A stretch of DNA of 64,000 nt. Source: Sarcophilus harrisii (lineage: Eukaryota > Chordata > Mammalia > Dasyuromorphia > Dasyuridae). A model generated the notes under the pieces. It was not told where the DNA came from and searched no databases. It saw nothing but the letters and a program-made list of their open reading frames with translations. This document shows, piece by piece, positions 21,900 through 33,175 of this stretch; within the stretch, counting starts at the first letter, position 1; every line of letters begins with the position of its first letter. The position numbers were made by a program, and so were the translations under genes. The stretch is taken from positions 1,116,001-1,180,000 of the forward strand of contig NC_045430.1 in NCBI RefSeq assembly GCF_902635505.1, written 5' to 3'.

Positions 21900-24160
21900 C
21901 CCTTAGGCAATAAACTTATTTTCATGTTAAATCTTTAACTTTCCTACTCCCTCTCTGGCCTTTGACTGAAACCTGGCTCTCTCCTGATGACGCAGCCTCC
22001 TTGACTGACTTTCCAGCACTAGCTTTCCCAGACTCACTGATCTTGGTGGGGATGTTGAAATAGTCCTTGCTTCCCAATGCTGCTACTAGGCTCAGTGACC
22101 TCTCTTTGAGATTCAATCAGTCCATATCTACCAAGAAATCAACATTTGGGTAACTGCTGTCTGCCTACCTCAGGACAATCTCCTCTTTCCTTAATGAGTT
22201 CAGTACTGGCACACGGTCTTTCCTCCTCCTCCACTCTTGCATCGTGTTCAGGGACTTCAACATACAAAATATACCCCTTCAAAGAACTAGCCTCCAAGTA
22301 ATTCAATTTACTCATTTCATAGATCCTGTTCCTTCCTGCCACCTCACCCACTCACAATGCTGTTGCCAGCATGCCCAAATGCACTACTTCTATGCTCAGA
22401 CTTGGGATTCCTTTGTCTCTTGTCTATTGGCATTTTGCCTCTTTGCCTTCTGAAAGTAAACCCTGCTTGCTGCTCCTCCACATATCATGACATATTTATC
22501 ACAGCCCTCAGTTCTGTCCCAGGCCTTCCCTCCTTCACTGGCTGTACTCTCTTGGTGCCTCAGTGAACCAGCCCAGTCCCCCACTATGTCCTGGGGAATC
22601 CACTGTCTCCTAATCACATTGTCCATTGTGCCTGATTTAAACCTCAGCCTCAGATTCCTCAAATGTCCTCTGACTTTGCTCCATAAGAACATGCTGGTGG
22701 GCAAAGGTGGAGAAAAATCTGGAAACCATGCATCCATTACACACTTAACAGACCCCACTGGGCCTTCCATGGGCCGGAGATGATCCTTCAACATTTCCTT
22801 ATTAACTCACTGTCCCATTCTCCTCAGGAGTTCCTCAAATTGCTTATGATTCCCTGCACCTACCTTCTCAGCTGAGATCCTCCACTCATATTTCATTGAA
22901 AAAAATGGGGCCATTTGCCATGACCCTGCTCTTCTCCCACCTCTTCTATCACTCACATGCTTTATCTGTCTCACATCCTTGAGTGGCCCTTCTTAGCAAT
23001 GCACAAGGGACCTTGTTCTTTCCATCTCCTCCAGCAGACCGCTCCTTGCTCCTCCTCATCATTTAGCTGCTTCTCCCTGCCTACTGGCTCCTCCATTTCC
23101 CACGTGTGTCCTGTCCTCAGAATCTCTTCATCCATCCACCCTGTCTAGCTATCATGCCACATCACTCCTCACTTTTGTGGCAACCTCCTTGGAAGGCCAA
23201 AAACTACGGGGACCTCCCCTTCCTCTCCTTAACTCTTTGCAGTCTACCAATCCCCTCATTCAACAAGAACTTTTCTCTCCAAAATTATCAATGACCTCAT
23301 TGTTGCCAAATCCAATGGCCTTTTTATTTTGGAGGGAGTCAGTTCTTTTATTAAAAATATATTATTACAATAAAATTTAAAACCTTTTAAGTTTCAATAT
23401 CTTTGCTTGGTGATCTCATCAGCTCCCATCTCAATGCTGATGATTCTCAATTCTGCATTTCCTGCTGCTACCTCTGCTGATCTCCAATCTTAAATTTCTA
23501 GCTGCCTTTCAGATATCTCAAGCTAGATGTCCAAAAATCAACATTTCCAAAAACCAAAGTCATTCCTGTTCCTTTTAAATGCCCCCCTCCCATTACCTAC
23601 CTTCTCTATTACTGTTGAGGGCACTATCACTCTCCTAATCTTTCAGGCTCATACCCTAGGAGTAATCCTGGATTCTTCACCACCTAAATCCAATGTGGCA
23701 CCAAGTCTTGTTGATGTCACTACCTCTCCACAATGCTCCCTTTTCTCCTCTTGACACAACCCTCAATGCTGGAACAATTCCCTTATCACCTTACACTTCA
23801 TTATTTTCAATAGCTGATGTGGTGGTGGAGAGAATAGTCTCTTCTCACTCCAGTTCATCATTCATTTGGTCACTAAAAGTGATTTTCCTCAAGTGCAGGT
23901 CTGATCATGTCATCACTCAATAAACTCAAATGACTCACACCATGGGGTATCTTTCCTAAAACCACTATTGCCTCCCCTCCACTGATTATCTCTAATTTAT
24001 CCTATCTATAACTTGTTTGGATATAATTGCTTGCATGGTGTCTCCATAACGAATCTGTTGGAAGTAAAAACTGTCTTTACCATTTTTTATTCCCCAGTTC
24101 TTTAGCTCAGTTCCTGATACATAGTAGTTTAATAAATGTTAATTACTGACCGACATAGTA
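21900..24160 (+). mobile_element. Decayed LINE-2 element
   Basis: Protein-level traces in sense order identify L2: an endonuclease-like LTETWLSPDDAAS (about 21962-22002), DFNIQ (about 22253), an RT stretch KIINDLIVAKSNG (about 23280-23320), and an RT active-site relic NADDSQFCIS (about 23432-23462), where active L2 has a YADD box. The 3' end near 23990-24150 has 'gttcctgatacatagtag' and 'ttaataaatgttaatta', also L2-like. All frames are heavily broken. This accounts for the many short pyrimidine-rich open frames here. Confidence 0.7.
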
Positions 24161-24164
24161 ATTA

Positions 24165-25350
24165 CATTCATATACCATGATTTGTTCAGCCATTCTACAA
24201 CAGATGTATCTCCTTCCTCCAGCTTCCAGTTCTTTGCTACCACAAAGTTACAATAAATATTTTTGTATACATGCATCCTTTTCCTCTCTTTTGATCCTTT
24301 GGGTAAAGGGTCTTGGGATAAAGATTGGGGTCAAAGGCTGTGCACAGTATAGTCATTTGGGGGGCAAAGCTCCAAAATTACTTTCCAGAAGGACTGGCCC
24401 AACTCACATTAACTTCTGCCAATGTGTGGGTTTGCCTGTTTTTTTTCCAGTTCTTATATTTGTCATTATCCCTTTCTGGAATATCCCTATGGTATAAGGA
24501 AGACTGTGAGTGAGGAATATAGAGAAGCCTGGGAAGATTTATATGAAATGATGGAGAGTGAAGTCAGCAGAGCCAAGGAAATATACACAGTAATAACCAC
24601 CATGCAAATTGAAGGAATCCTCCCACCTCCAAATCAAAATTGAATATAACAAAATTATAAATATCCAGCAGGACTTAAACAAAGAGAGATGAGACAATAT
24701 CTCCAACCCATTTGTTTGTGGAGGATAGAGGACTACAGGTGTAACCCATGGCACATATGATGCTGACATCTTCAATATAATGATTAGTGATGCTTTTTTC
24801 CCCCACTAAAAATATACTATTTGTCAAAAGGGATGGCACCTTGGGAGTGGGATAACTATAATGAATGAATAAATGTAGTGATGTAAGAAACAGAAAATAT
24901 CAATGAGCACTTATTAAAAATAAAATAGCCATATATCCTTTGATCATTTATCATTTGGGAAATGGCTATAATAAATTTGAATCAGTGCCTTATATATTTT
25001 GGAAATTAAATCTTTATTGGAGAAAGTTGTAAAGATCCCCCCCCCCACTTATATCTTTTCTTATTTTAGCTACACTGGTTTTGTGAAAAAAAAAAATTAT
25101 GTAATCAAAATTATACTACTTATCTTTTATGGTTCTCATTTGGTGGTGAACTTTTCTCATCATTTTGAAATTTCTGCCATAGTCTTCTAATTTGTTTATG
25201 ATGTCACCCTTTATGTCTGAGTCATGTTCCCTTTTGCGGTAAAACTTGTTATATGCTGTGAGAGATTCATGTGTACTGTGTTTCTGCCTTTCTAATTTCC
25301 CCAGTCGTTTTTGTTGAAAACTCACGCTAGAATCTTTGGGTTTATCCAAC
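24165..25350. mobile_element. L1 fragments, mixed orientation
   Basis: Minus-strand L1 3' piece at 24165-24420 ('ttccagttctttgctacc', 'ctttccagaaggactgg'), a plus-strand L1 piece at 24510-24640 ('gcctgggaagatttatatg', 'gtgaagtcagcagagcc'), and another minus-strand piece at 24930-25345 ('cctttgatcatttatcat', 'gatgtcaccctttatgtc'). They may be pieces of one rearranged copy. Confidence 0.6.
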
Positions 25351-25369
25351 GATAGGATGCTGTATTCCT

Positions 25370-25582
25370 TGAGTGGCAGGGCAAATAAAGAACTGGGCCT
25401 GGAGGCAAGAAGATCTGAGTTAAAATGTGGCCTCTCTCACTTACTAGCTGGTTGATGCTGAGCTGATTACCCTTTGACTGCCTTAGTTTCTTCAGCTATA
25501 AAATGAAGATCCTAAAAGCACCTCACTCAGAGGGCTGCTGTGAGGATCAAGTGCGATAATATTTATAAAGTGTCTGGTATAG
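25370..25582 (+). repeat. CORE/MIR-type SINE, plus strand
   Basis: Head-to-tail SINE pattern: 'gggcctggaggcaagaagat', 'ctgagttaaaatgtggcc', 'cacttactagctggttgat', 'tagtttcttcagctataaaa', 'gctgctgtgaggatcaa' and 'gcgataatatttataaag'. It appears nearly full-length. Confidence 0.75.
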
Positions 25583-25589
25583 AGGTTGG

Positions 25590-26830
25590 TGATTCTCCTT
25601 CGTTCTCAAAAGAGTACCAAAACAGCATCATTGCGTTGGCATAAAGTACAGTGTTATCTGACTGGCTGATCAGGCTCATCACTGTTTTATGACCTCAAGA
25701 AGGTTCTTCCATAGCTTAGGCACAAATAATCCATGTGAACATTTGGGGTGGATTCTGTAAATTTAGGCATCTTATGTTGATTTTTGAGCTGCTGCAATTT
25801 GCTTTGTTCATATAACACAAGCACCTTCTGTGATGAGGGCACACCATGCATGGCGGTCTGGGCTAGTGTTTCTAATCTAATGCAATCAATTTTAAAGTTC
25901 TTCAGAGAGACCTTGAGAGTGTCCTTGCTTCTTTTGACTTCCACGTGAATACTTGCCTTGTGTGAACTTACCATACAACAGTATTTTTTTTATTTTTTTG
26001 CTGAGGTAATTGGGGTTAAATGACTTGCCTAGGGTCATACAACTAGGAAGTGTTGTGTCTGAGATCGGATTTGAACTCAGATCCTGATGACTTCAAGGCT
26101 AGTGCTCTATCCACTGCACCACCTAGCTGCTCCTACAACAGTATTTTAAAGGCAAATGTTTGGCATTTGAACAACATGGCCAGCTCATTAAATTTGCCCT
26201 CTCTGCAGTGGAGTTTGGATGCTTGGCACATCAGCTCAAGAAAGGACCTCAGCATCTGATATTTTATTCTGCCAGGTGATCTTCAGGATAATTCAAATGG
26301 AAGCAATTTAGATTTCCTGGCATGGTGCTGGTGCATTATCCAGGTCTCACAAGCATACAATAATGACTCTGTGTAGACCTTCAGTTTGGTAGTCAAGTCT
26401 AACACCTCTCCTCTCCCACGCTTCCCTTGGGAGATTCCCAAACACTGAGCTAGCTCTGGCAATGCACACATCAACCTCATCAATTGTGTGGACATCACTG
26501 GAAAGTATACTGCTAAGGTAAGTGACTCATCCACAGCATTCAAAACTAAACCATTTGCTGAAACCAATGGTTCCATATATGGATGACATGGCGCTGGCTG
26601 GTGGAACACCTGTGTTTTCTTAGTGTTATTTGTTCAAAATTGGCACAAGCAGCAGAGAATCGAGCTCTACTTTGTTGTTTCTCAGATTCAGCGGCTGCAC
26701 TGAGTACACAACCATTCACAACAAAACAGATTTTAAAAACCCCATAAACATTTATTCCCTTTTCCCTCACTTTGTGTGATGTGTGGTAAGAGACTGGAAA
26801 AGGATTATAGCAATCCTTTTTGCTAAGGTG
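25590..26830 (-). mobile_element. LINE relic of an RTE-like or related clade, minus strand
   Basis: Minus-strand protein traces: FHQPAPCHPYMEPLV then SANGLVLNAVDE (about 26500-26610), TTKLKVYTE, LLYACETW and HARK (about 26300-26400). These match the 'TTKLKVYRA..LPTLLYACETW' region downstream of the reverse transcriptase core in LINEs of the RTE-like group. Upstream, FSAACANF is seen at about 26650. The clade assignment is uncertain. The copy is interrupted by a SINE at 25988-26133. Confidence 0.65.
25988..26133 (-). mobile_element. Marsupial tRNA-derived SINE with 14-bp target-site duplication
   Basis: Reversed SINE ('gacttgcctagggtcatac', 'ggatttgaactcagatcc', 'ctctatccactgcaccacc', 'tagctgctcc'). 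Bracketed by a perfect 14-bp repeat TACAACAGTATTTT at 25974-25987 and 26134-26147. It sits inside the LINE relic, so it is the later arrival. Confidence 0.9.
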
Positions 26831-26834
26831 CATA

Positions 26835-27215
26835 GTCACCTTATTCATTTAACTTGCATGCTGAGTACATCATGAAAAATGCCTGGATGGATGAATCAAA
26901 AGCTGAAATTAAGATTGCCAGGAGAAAGATCAACAATCTAAGATGTGCAGATAACACTCTGAAAGCAGAAAGCGAAAGGAAATGGAGCCTCTTGATGAGA
27001 GTGAAAAAGCAAAGCATAAAAGCTTGTTTGCAGCTTAACATTAAAAAAAACTCAAAATTCTCCCCAAACCCTAAAATTTTGGCAACCAGGCTGATTAATT
27101 CCAGGCAAACAGAAGGAAAAGAAATGGAAGCAGTGTCATATTTTATATTTTTGGGTTCAAAGATCACTGTAGTCAGTGACTGCAGCCATGAAATTAAAAG
27201 ATGCTTGCTCCTTGG
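26835..27215 (+). mobile_element. BovB/RTE-like LINE, reverse transcriptase part
   Basis: The plus-strand frame starting at 26854 reads HAEYIMKNAWMDES, INNLRCADNTLKAES and FIFLGSKIT, then DCSHEIKRCLLLGR. BovB/RTE elements read AEYIMRNAGL, INNLRYADDTTLMAES and FIFLGSKIT, then DCSHEIKRRLLLGRK. The active-site YADD is CADN here, so this copy cannot be active. The frame then leaves the family at about 27215. Confidence 0.88.
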
Positions 27216-27600
27216 AAGGAGAGGTAATTGCTGGACCTTATTTATTTGGAAAAATCTATTGCATTTGGGAAAGGCTTGGGAGGTCCCATTTCTTTCTCAA
27301 AACACATACAGTCCCTCCCCAACCCCTGTGTCGTTTTCTTCCTGGGACCCAAAGAGAGAAAAAGGTTTGTTTGGTCCAAGATTTGCTCTTTTCAATGTGG
27401 GCTTTTGGAAAAATCTCTGGGATCTAGAGCAGCATTTAAAACTCCCTTTATGTGACCCAAACAAACTCCCCCTGTGACCTTACAAAACCAAACAAAACAA
27501 AAGGAACAGGTATATGTTTGGCACAAGATTTTCCCTTTTGCCAAAAAAGATCCATACAATCAAAGCTATGGTTTTTCCAGTAACAATATGTAACTCTGAA
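27216..27600. other. Sequence separating two RTE-like parts
   Basis: About 0.4 kb that does not resemble RTE lies between the RT part and the C-terminal part of the same LINE. It may be an inserted element or unrelated filler. No tail, terminal repeat or family was recognised. Confidence 0.35.
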
Positions 27601-27910
27601 AGTTGGAATATAAAGAAATTTTGAATGCTGCAGAATTGATGCTTTTGAGTTGTGAAGACTTTGGAGAGTCCCCTGGACAGCAAGGAGATCAAATCGGTCA
27701 ATACTTGCTGAAACTGAAGCTAAAATAGTTTGGCCAGATAAAGGGATGATGGGATTCATTGGAAAAGAAAGACCCTGATTTTGGAAAAGATTGAAGGCAA
27801 AAGTATAAGGGGATGGCAGAGGATGAGACAGATGAGTGTGTTATGGAAACATGAGCGTGGACAGACTTCAAGAGAGTGGAGGAAAGAAGGGCCTGCATAC
27901 TGTGGAACCT
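27601..27910 (+). mobile_element. BovB/RTE-like LINE, C-terminal part
   Basis: Traces of the RTE C-terminus in sense order: LESPLDSKEIKSV (about 27660), then LEKIEGK, GWQRMRQMS and SREWRKE (27780-27890). BovB reads LESPLDCKEIQPV, then KIEGRRRRGRQRMRW. Same strand as 26835-27215, so both probably derive from one copy. Confidence 0.75.
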
Positions 27911-28029
27911 GGGGTCATGAATCAGACATAAGAACAAACTATTCTGATTTACTTTTAGTTGTATAGTGTTTCTTATAGTTCCCGTGTGGGTCTTGGACAA
28001 TAGATTCCCAAGCACTTCATACTTGGAGG

Positions 28030-28180
28030 AATTTTAAAAAGAATTTCTTGGTTTTGTTGATAGAATACAGAAGGATAATTTTTGTGGGCATATTTTATAT
28101 CCTAAAACTTGGCTGAAGTTAATATCTGAATTTCTTAGCTCATTTTCTTGGAATTCTGTGAAGTATTCCTATGGTCAAAC
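28030..28180 (-). mobile_element. L1 ORF2 fragment, minus strand
   Basis: Reversed L1 ORF2 pattern ('gggcatattttatatcct', 'aaaacttggctgaagttaat'), like the segment at 9050-9120. Confidence 0.55.
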
Positions 28181-28249
28181 ACCCAGTTTGGTTCTGGACA
28201 CCAAGATGTCTGTGATTAGCCTTAAGCTAACGGATCACAACGATGAATG

Positions 28250-28505
28250 ACAACCACAGACCAAGCTGAAGTCCAATGGAACATGGATACGAGGGATGAG
28301 ACCCTCTTGCACTTAATAATCATCATGACTGTCCTGAGAGTGAAGCAGGATAGGTGTAGTTACTCCCATTCTATGTGGGAGAAAAAGGGCCAACCAGGAT
28401 GTCAGAGCAGCTTGCCCATGGTTACCCAGCTGTGGGTGGCAGAGCTGGATCTCCGCCTTGGGCCTTCCTTTCTCCCTGATGCAGGCCGCCTTCAGCATCA
28501 TGCCA
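28250..28505 (-). repeat. MIR-like SINE remnant
   Basis: Reversed MIR pattern: 'actcccattctatgtgggag', 'cagcttgcccatggttacc', 'cagctgtgggtggcagagct'. The 98-codon frames through it are incidental. Confidence 0.6.
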
Positions 28506-31249
28506 CCCTTTCCCCTACAGGGCACAGATAGGTAGAGAATCATGTCATTATTTGCCCTCCCTTTGTGGAAAAACAACCAGCAGCTGTTGGGAAGCTTCAT
28601 CAGCTGCGCTCCCTCGACGCGAAACTGACCTCTGAGGCTTCTGCCATTTGGGCTGCCAGGTGATCTTAACCTTGTTGCCCAGACTCCGAGTTCATCCCTG
28701 GCTCTGTATTCCTAGGAGAAGTTGTCCCTTGCCCGAGGATTTAATCTCTGAGATCTGATAGTCCCTCCTGAGCCTTCTCTGACAGGCCTGATGGATGGGA
28801 TTTCACGTGCAGCTAGGGTCAGCTCCCAGTGGCCTGTTTGGATCAACACTACGGCCCAGGGTCAGGTTTATAAAATCTTTCCTTGTGTAATCTTGGTCAT
28901 TACACAAACTGACTGGGTTGTTGGTAAATAGTCTCCCATATCTTCATTTCTCAACAGGGTCCAATGCACTGGCTCAGATTCTAGGATCTGAGTCAAGTTG
29001 TCATACATTTATTAAGCACTTAATACTTATTGACTTTGTGTCATCCTTACCTGTTTAATTATCAACACCCCCTCCACCCCCCTCAGAGTTCAAGATCTGG
29101 AGAGCAAGACTTTGATCTTGTGTCGTCCTTAGATAGACCCGTGTAGTTTCCTCCACTCCACCTCCTAGAACACAGGCTCCCTAAGGAGAGAGCCATCTTT
29201 TACCTGTTTCTTGTACTTATGCTCCAATGTGGTGATATGACAAGTACAGGTAAGGATAACTTGAGGTAGAAGATGAAAGGGGTAGCTGAAGATCCTCCGT
29301 ACTCTTGGGGGGTTCTAGAGGTAACCCTGGGAAGGTATTTTTTAATTGCTGCCCACAAGGCTTCCATCTGGTGTGTTTCTATTATCAATTAATGGATGTC
29401 AATTAACTTTTGCAAGGGAATGTTTATGGAAGCTCAGAAGTTACCAAAATATTTTCCAAGCTGGGGCACAGTCTGCCTCTCGGGAAGTGTGCAAGTACAA
29501 AGGGAATGAGAGACATCAAGGAGAGGGCATGCCAATGGGTACCTCATGATCCTTGGCACTGGTTGGAAGAGTCCCTTCCTCTTTTCATGGAGTCCCTTCA
29601 GTTTCTGTCTTCACTGTGTTAGCGGTGGATGAGTAGTTGCTCCCTCTCAGGGGAGCTGCTTCCTTGTTGGGCTGGCACAAGGCTTAATTCTCTGTTGGGC
29701 CAGGTGAAGTAGACTGCTGGTTGAAACGAAAGCCCTTTAACCAAACTCAGCTGCTCTTCTGCTTCCAGTTGCCAACGAGACCTCTCGGATGACTTCTCTG
29801 AATTTGCTGACCACTTGGACATCCCCTCAGAGAAGACACAATATATAAAACACTTGTGGACTGACTGGTGACTGACCATTCCCAACTGAAAGTCGTTTTG
29901 CTAATGGAGGAGTCTGAAGACTTGGACATTCCTGGCCCAGTGTGCTTGGGCTCAGCCCTCAGCCTCCTTGACTTCTCTGAAGGTTAAGATCTGGGTGATT
30001 TCCCTCCCTGGATAACTATCCCTCCTCTGGCAACAGAGAACATGACACTTTTGTGGTTCTCTGCCCTCTTTGATCTTGATTGAGTTTCACCACCTGATAT
30101 CCCCTTAATGTGGGTGACCTCCAAGAGCTTGCCTCTCCTTGGCTTCTCTCCAACCCTCTCTTCCTAACAATTCCATTCATTTCAATGGTGTCAACGGCTA
30201 CGTGTCTGCAGATTTCCTAATCTCCAGCTCCAAACTAGACTCTGGAGATGTGGGCCCACATCAGCATCTCTGGGACCAACCCTACCCCTCATACAAGTAT
30301 CTCTGCCCTCTGCATTTTCTCCACTAATCTGGAGCCGTCAGTGGCAAACACAAAACCCGGGGCTAGGCTGAAGGGCCAGGCTATCCTCATTTTCTCTTCC
30401 TCCTTCTGACGTGACTATTTCTCTCCCAATCACATCAATATTCTAATTTCCAAGTTCGCCATCATGAGATCATTTTAAATCAGTCACTATTACAATGACT
30501 AAGTAATCCTAATAAAAATATTGGTGCTATAAGTAGAAATGAGCTCTGTGGAGTAGGCTGGGGCCAGGAGGGCCTGGCTGGGAAATGCAGATTAGAGTTA
30601 TCTGCAGAAGAGATGGTGGTGGTCAGCAGCATCACCCAGGTGTGTGGGAGTGCCAGGCAAGAGTGGGGAGGAAAGAAGGGGTCTGAGGCACCCTGGACGC
30701 CCTTTGGGGATGCCTGGATGGATATCCTTGCCAGTTGTCTCCCCACTGCTCCACGCACTGGCCGCCTCGCCCCGTCCTTGCCTTTTCCTGTTGGACTTCC
30801 TGGCTTGGCTCTCCGAGGAGGATGCTGCTGGACATTGGGGAGTCCCGCGCTCCCAGCCAGACTCCCCAGGGAGCTCTCAGGCAGGGAGCTGTTGCCCTGT
30901 GGTTCTGCAGCACAGCTTCTCAGGGTCTCTCCGTCTGTGGCAGCGTGCACATCTGCCAGAAGCGACCCCCGCTCCCCCTGGGCTGGGCTGACAAAGAGGA
31001 AGCCAGTGCAAAGGTGCGGAGGTGAGAGATGAAAGGACAGGAGGCCCTGAAAGGCTGGGTATGTGGGAGAGGAAAGGATAAGCAACAGGGAGGTGGGGGT
31101 CGGCGGGCTGGCTTGGGGAGGGCTTTGAACTCCAGCAGGGGATTCTTCTGGACTGGCTGCTAGTCCCTGGAAGCACTGATTCAGGCTCTTGAATGTTGCT
31201 GCTTTGACTTCTGTTCTGGAAGAGGGAGGGCCCTGGTATCGGGGAGGAG
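28506..31249. other. Intergenic, no gene seen
   Basis: Mostly unique-looking sequence between the repeat-rich zone and the CDPF1 CpG island. Open frames of up to 201 codons (30480-31085, minus) have no recognisable domain, and no splice-linked partners were seen. GC content rises from about 30600 towards the island. Confidence 0.4.
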
Positions 31250-31604
31250 CGACAGGACGGAGGTGAGGGAGGCTGTGCGGTGCCTTTCGTTTCCCCCCCC
31301 CCCGCCCCTCCGCGCCCTCCCCCCCCCCCCCGGAGCCATCTGGGTCCGACGGCCTGCGCAGATCGCAGCTGATGGAAACTGCCCCACGCGGGCGGGAGAC
31401 CCCGGCCCTTTAGAGCTAAGCTCCTTACGTTTCAGTGTAAGGGCAATGCCCGCTCGGTGTTTCAGGCTCGCTAAGAATGGAGGCAGAGAACAGCGTCCGT
31501 GGCCGGCCAGAAACGGGAGGAACCCCCTGGGGAGGGGCAGGCCTGCGGGCTTTGCGGCCAGAACAGACAGGGCCGCATTCCCTCTCTCCCACGGCCCGGG
31601 CCCG

Positions 31605-31742
31605 GCCTGTCCTGGGACCGGGGCCGGCCAGTCCTGGGACCGGGGCCGGCCTGTCCTGGGACCGGGGCCGGCCTGTCCTGGGACCGGGGCCGGCCTGTCC
31701 TGGGACCGGGGCCGGCCTGTCCTGGGACCCGGGCCGGCCAGT
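31605..31742. repeat. 22-bp minisatellite, 6 copies
   Basis: The unit 'cctgggaccggggccggcct' plus two bases recurs with exact 22-bp spacing; the 'cctgggac' core starts at 31611, 31633, 31655, 31677, 31699 and 31721. Copies are nearly identical. The unit has no stop in any frame, which creates long false open frames. Confidence 0.95.
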
Positions 31743-31979
31743 CCAGGAGGAGGGGGCGATGCGGGTGTGGGGCTCGCTCCTTCAGCCAGACGTCTGGGGA
31801 GGGAAGTCAGGAGGAAGCCCCAAGGCGTCTGGGGAGCCCTCGGAGGTTCCTCCCGGGAAGGGGGGCGGGAGGGGAAAGAGAGAAACTGAGGGAAAGAGAA
31901 GAAGCTCCAAGGAACGAGCGTCTGCCACGCGCACCACCAGCGTCCCAAGGAGGAACAGGGAAGGTTTGGGAGGGATTTG

Positions 31980-32220
31980 TGGGGGCGGGGCTTGTGTGTA
32001 AGAGGATGCCGGGGCGGGCCCATGAGGGAGAGGACGCCTGGGGGCGGGACCGCACGTGAGAGAACGCCGGGGGCGGGGCCGGCGTGTGAGAGACGGCCTG
32101 GGGGCGGGGCCGGCGTGTGAGAGGACGCCGGGGCGGGGCCAGCGAGTGAGAGCAGGCCGGAAGCTGGCTGGCGAGTGGAAAAAGGCCAGGGGCGGAGGGC
32201 TGTGTGAGGGGACGCCGGCT
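31980..32220. repeat. GC-box-bearing tandem repeat, unit about 33-38 bp, about 6-7 copies
   Basis: Repeated blocks of 'gtgtgagag(g)acgcc' followed by 'gggggcggggcc'. Each unit contains an Sp1-type GC box, so the array multiplies binding sites next to the likely CDPF1 start region. Copies are imperfect and the left and right ends are worn. Confidence 0.8.
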
Positions 32221-32341
32221 TAGTGGAGGCCTCGGGCGGCTGCAGTGGGGTCCCCCCTGGGCCCGGCCGCCACGCTTCGCCCCAGAAGGACTTCCGGCGG
32301 GCGGGACCCAGGGCCTGGCGCAGAAAGCGCCGAGGAGCGAG
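32200..32341 (+). other. CDPF1: Candidate noncoding first exon of CDPF1
   Basis: Inferred from the donor at 32341/32342 and the acceptor at 35821-35822 immediately before the CDPF1 ATG. The left boundary is a guess; no transcript evidence is available. Confidence 0.4.
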
Positions 32342-33175
32342 GTGAGCACGCCAGAGCGGGGACCGGAGGAGGGGAAGGGGCTGCGGCGCAGTGTCCCCTG
32401 GGGCGGGTTCCTCCGTGGGCTGCTGGCTCTAGGGCGCACCGCCTCCCCGCCCCCTGTCCCTCCCTCCTCCCTGCCCCTCGTCCCTGCCTCCTCCCCCGTC
32501 CTGCCTCCTCTCCGCCCCCCCTCTGTCCCTGCCTCCTCCCATCCTTCCGGGCCCCCTGTGGCCGCGGAACTGGATACACTGTATCCTCCGTGCGAAGGCG
32601 CGGGGCCGAGCGGGACATTTTGTCTGGTGGCCTGAGCCTTTTACTCGGGGCGCTGTTGGGGGGCGGGGGAGCGGCGCCCAGAGCGGCCTGGGGCAGAGGA
32701 CGCTGGTAGCTGACCCCCGCCGCCCGGCCACGGCGCTGCGGGAGAGGGAGGCCGGTGACTTGCCCAGGGTCACCGGCTGTTAGGGGTAGGAATCTGAGCT
32801 CGCGGCCCGGGGAGAGCGGCCGCCGGGCGGGCTTCCCTCCCCAGCTCGCGGATGTGCCCCGGCGCCGGCCTCTCCGAGCCCAGCGGCAGCGAGGCGTGGG
32901 AACCTCCGGCAGTCTGGTTTTCTAGAAAGCCCCAGAATCTACAGAGCCCACAGCTGGGGGGGGGGGGGCTGCCCCTACTTTGAGGCGGGCCTGTTCGCCT
33001 CCCAGGCGCCCCTGGGGGGTGGATGCGGATGCAGCCCGTCCCCTGAGGGTCGCTTTCCGGGGGACATCCCCGGTCAGTCCCAGAGCGCCAGCGTTCTCCC
33101 ACCCCAGCCTCGCCCCGCAGGGACCCTTGGTGGCGGTGGCAGTGGCAGCCAAGCACTGCTGAAACGTCCTGGTCC

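Larger units (their letters stand above)
31250..33150 (+). promoter_or_regulatory. CDPF1: CpG island and promoter region of CDPF1
   Basis: Very GC- and CpG-rich DNA upstream of the first CDPF1 coding exon, with many GC boxes (32000-32140). A strong donor (gcgag|gtgagc) lies at 32341/32342 and could end a noncoding first exon; the coding start is 3.5 kb downstream, directly after an acceptor, so such an exon is needed. The long open frames on both strands here (up to 280 codons) are GC-rich artefacts. Confidence 0.7.

Noticed and set aside
26854-27477. 207-codon frame as a host gene
   Set aside because: First part is BovB/RTE reverse transcriptase; the remainder is unrelated read-through.
30480-31085. 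201-codon minus frame upstream of CDPF1
   Set aside because: No domain, no splice-linked exons, composition similar to other chance frames nearby.
31181-32023. 280-codon minus frame and 174-208-codon plus frames
   Set aside because: All pass through the 22-bp minisatellite, whose unit has no stop in any frame. They are repeat artefacts in a CpG island.
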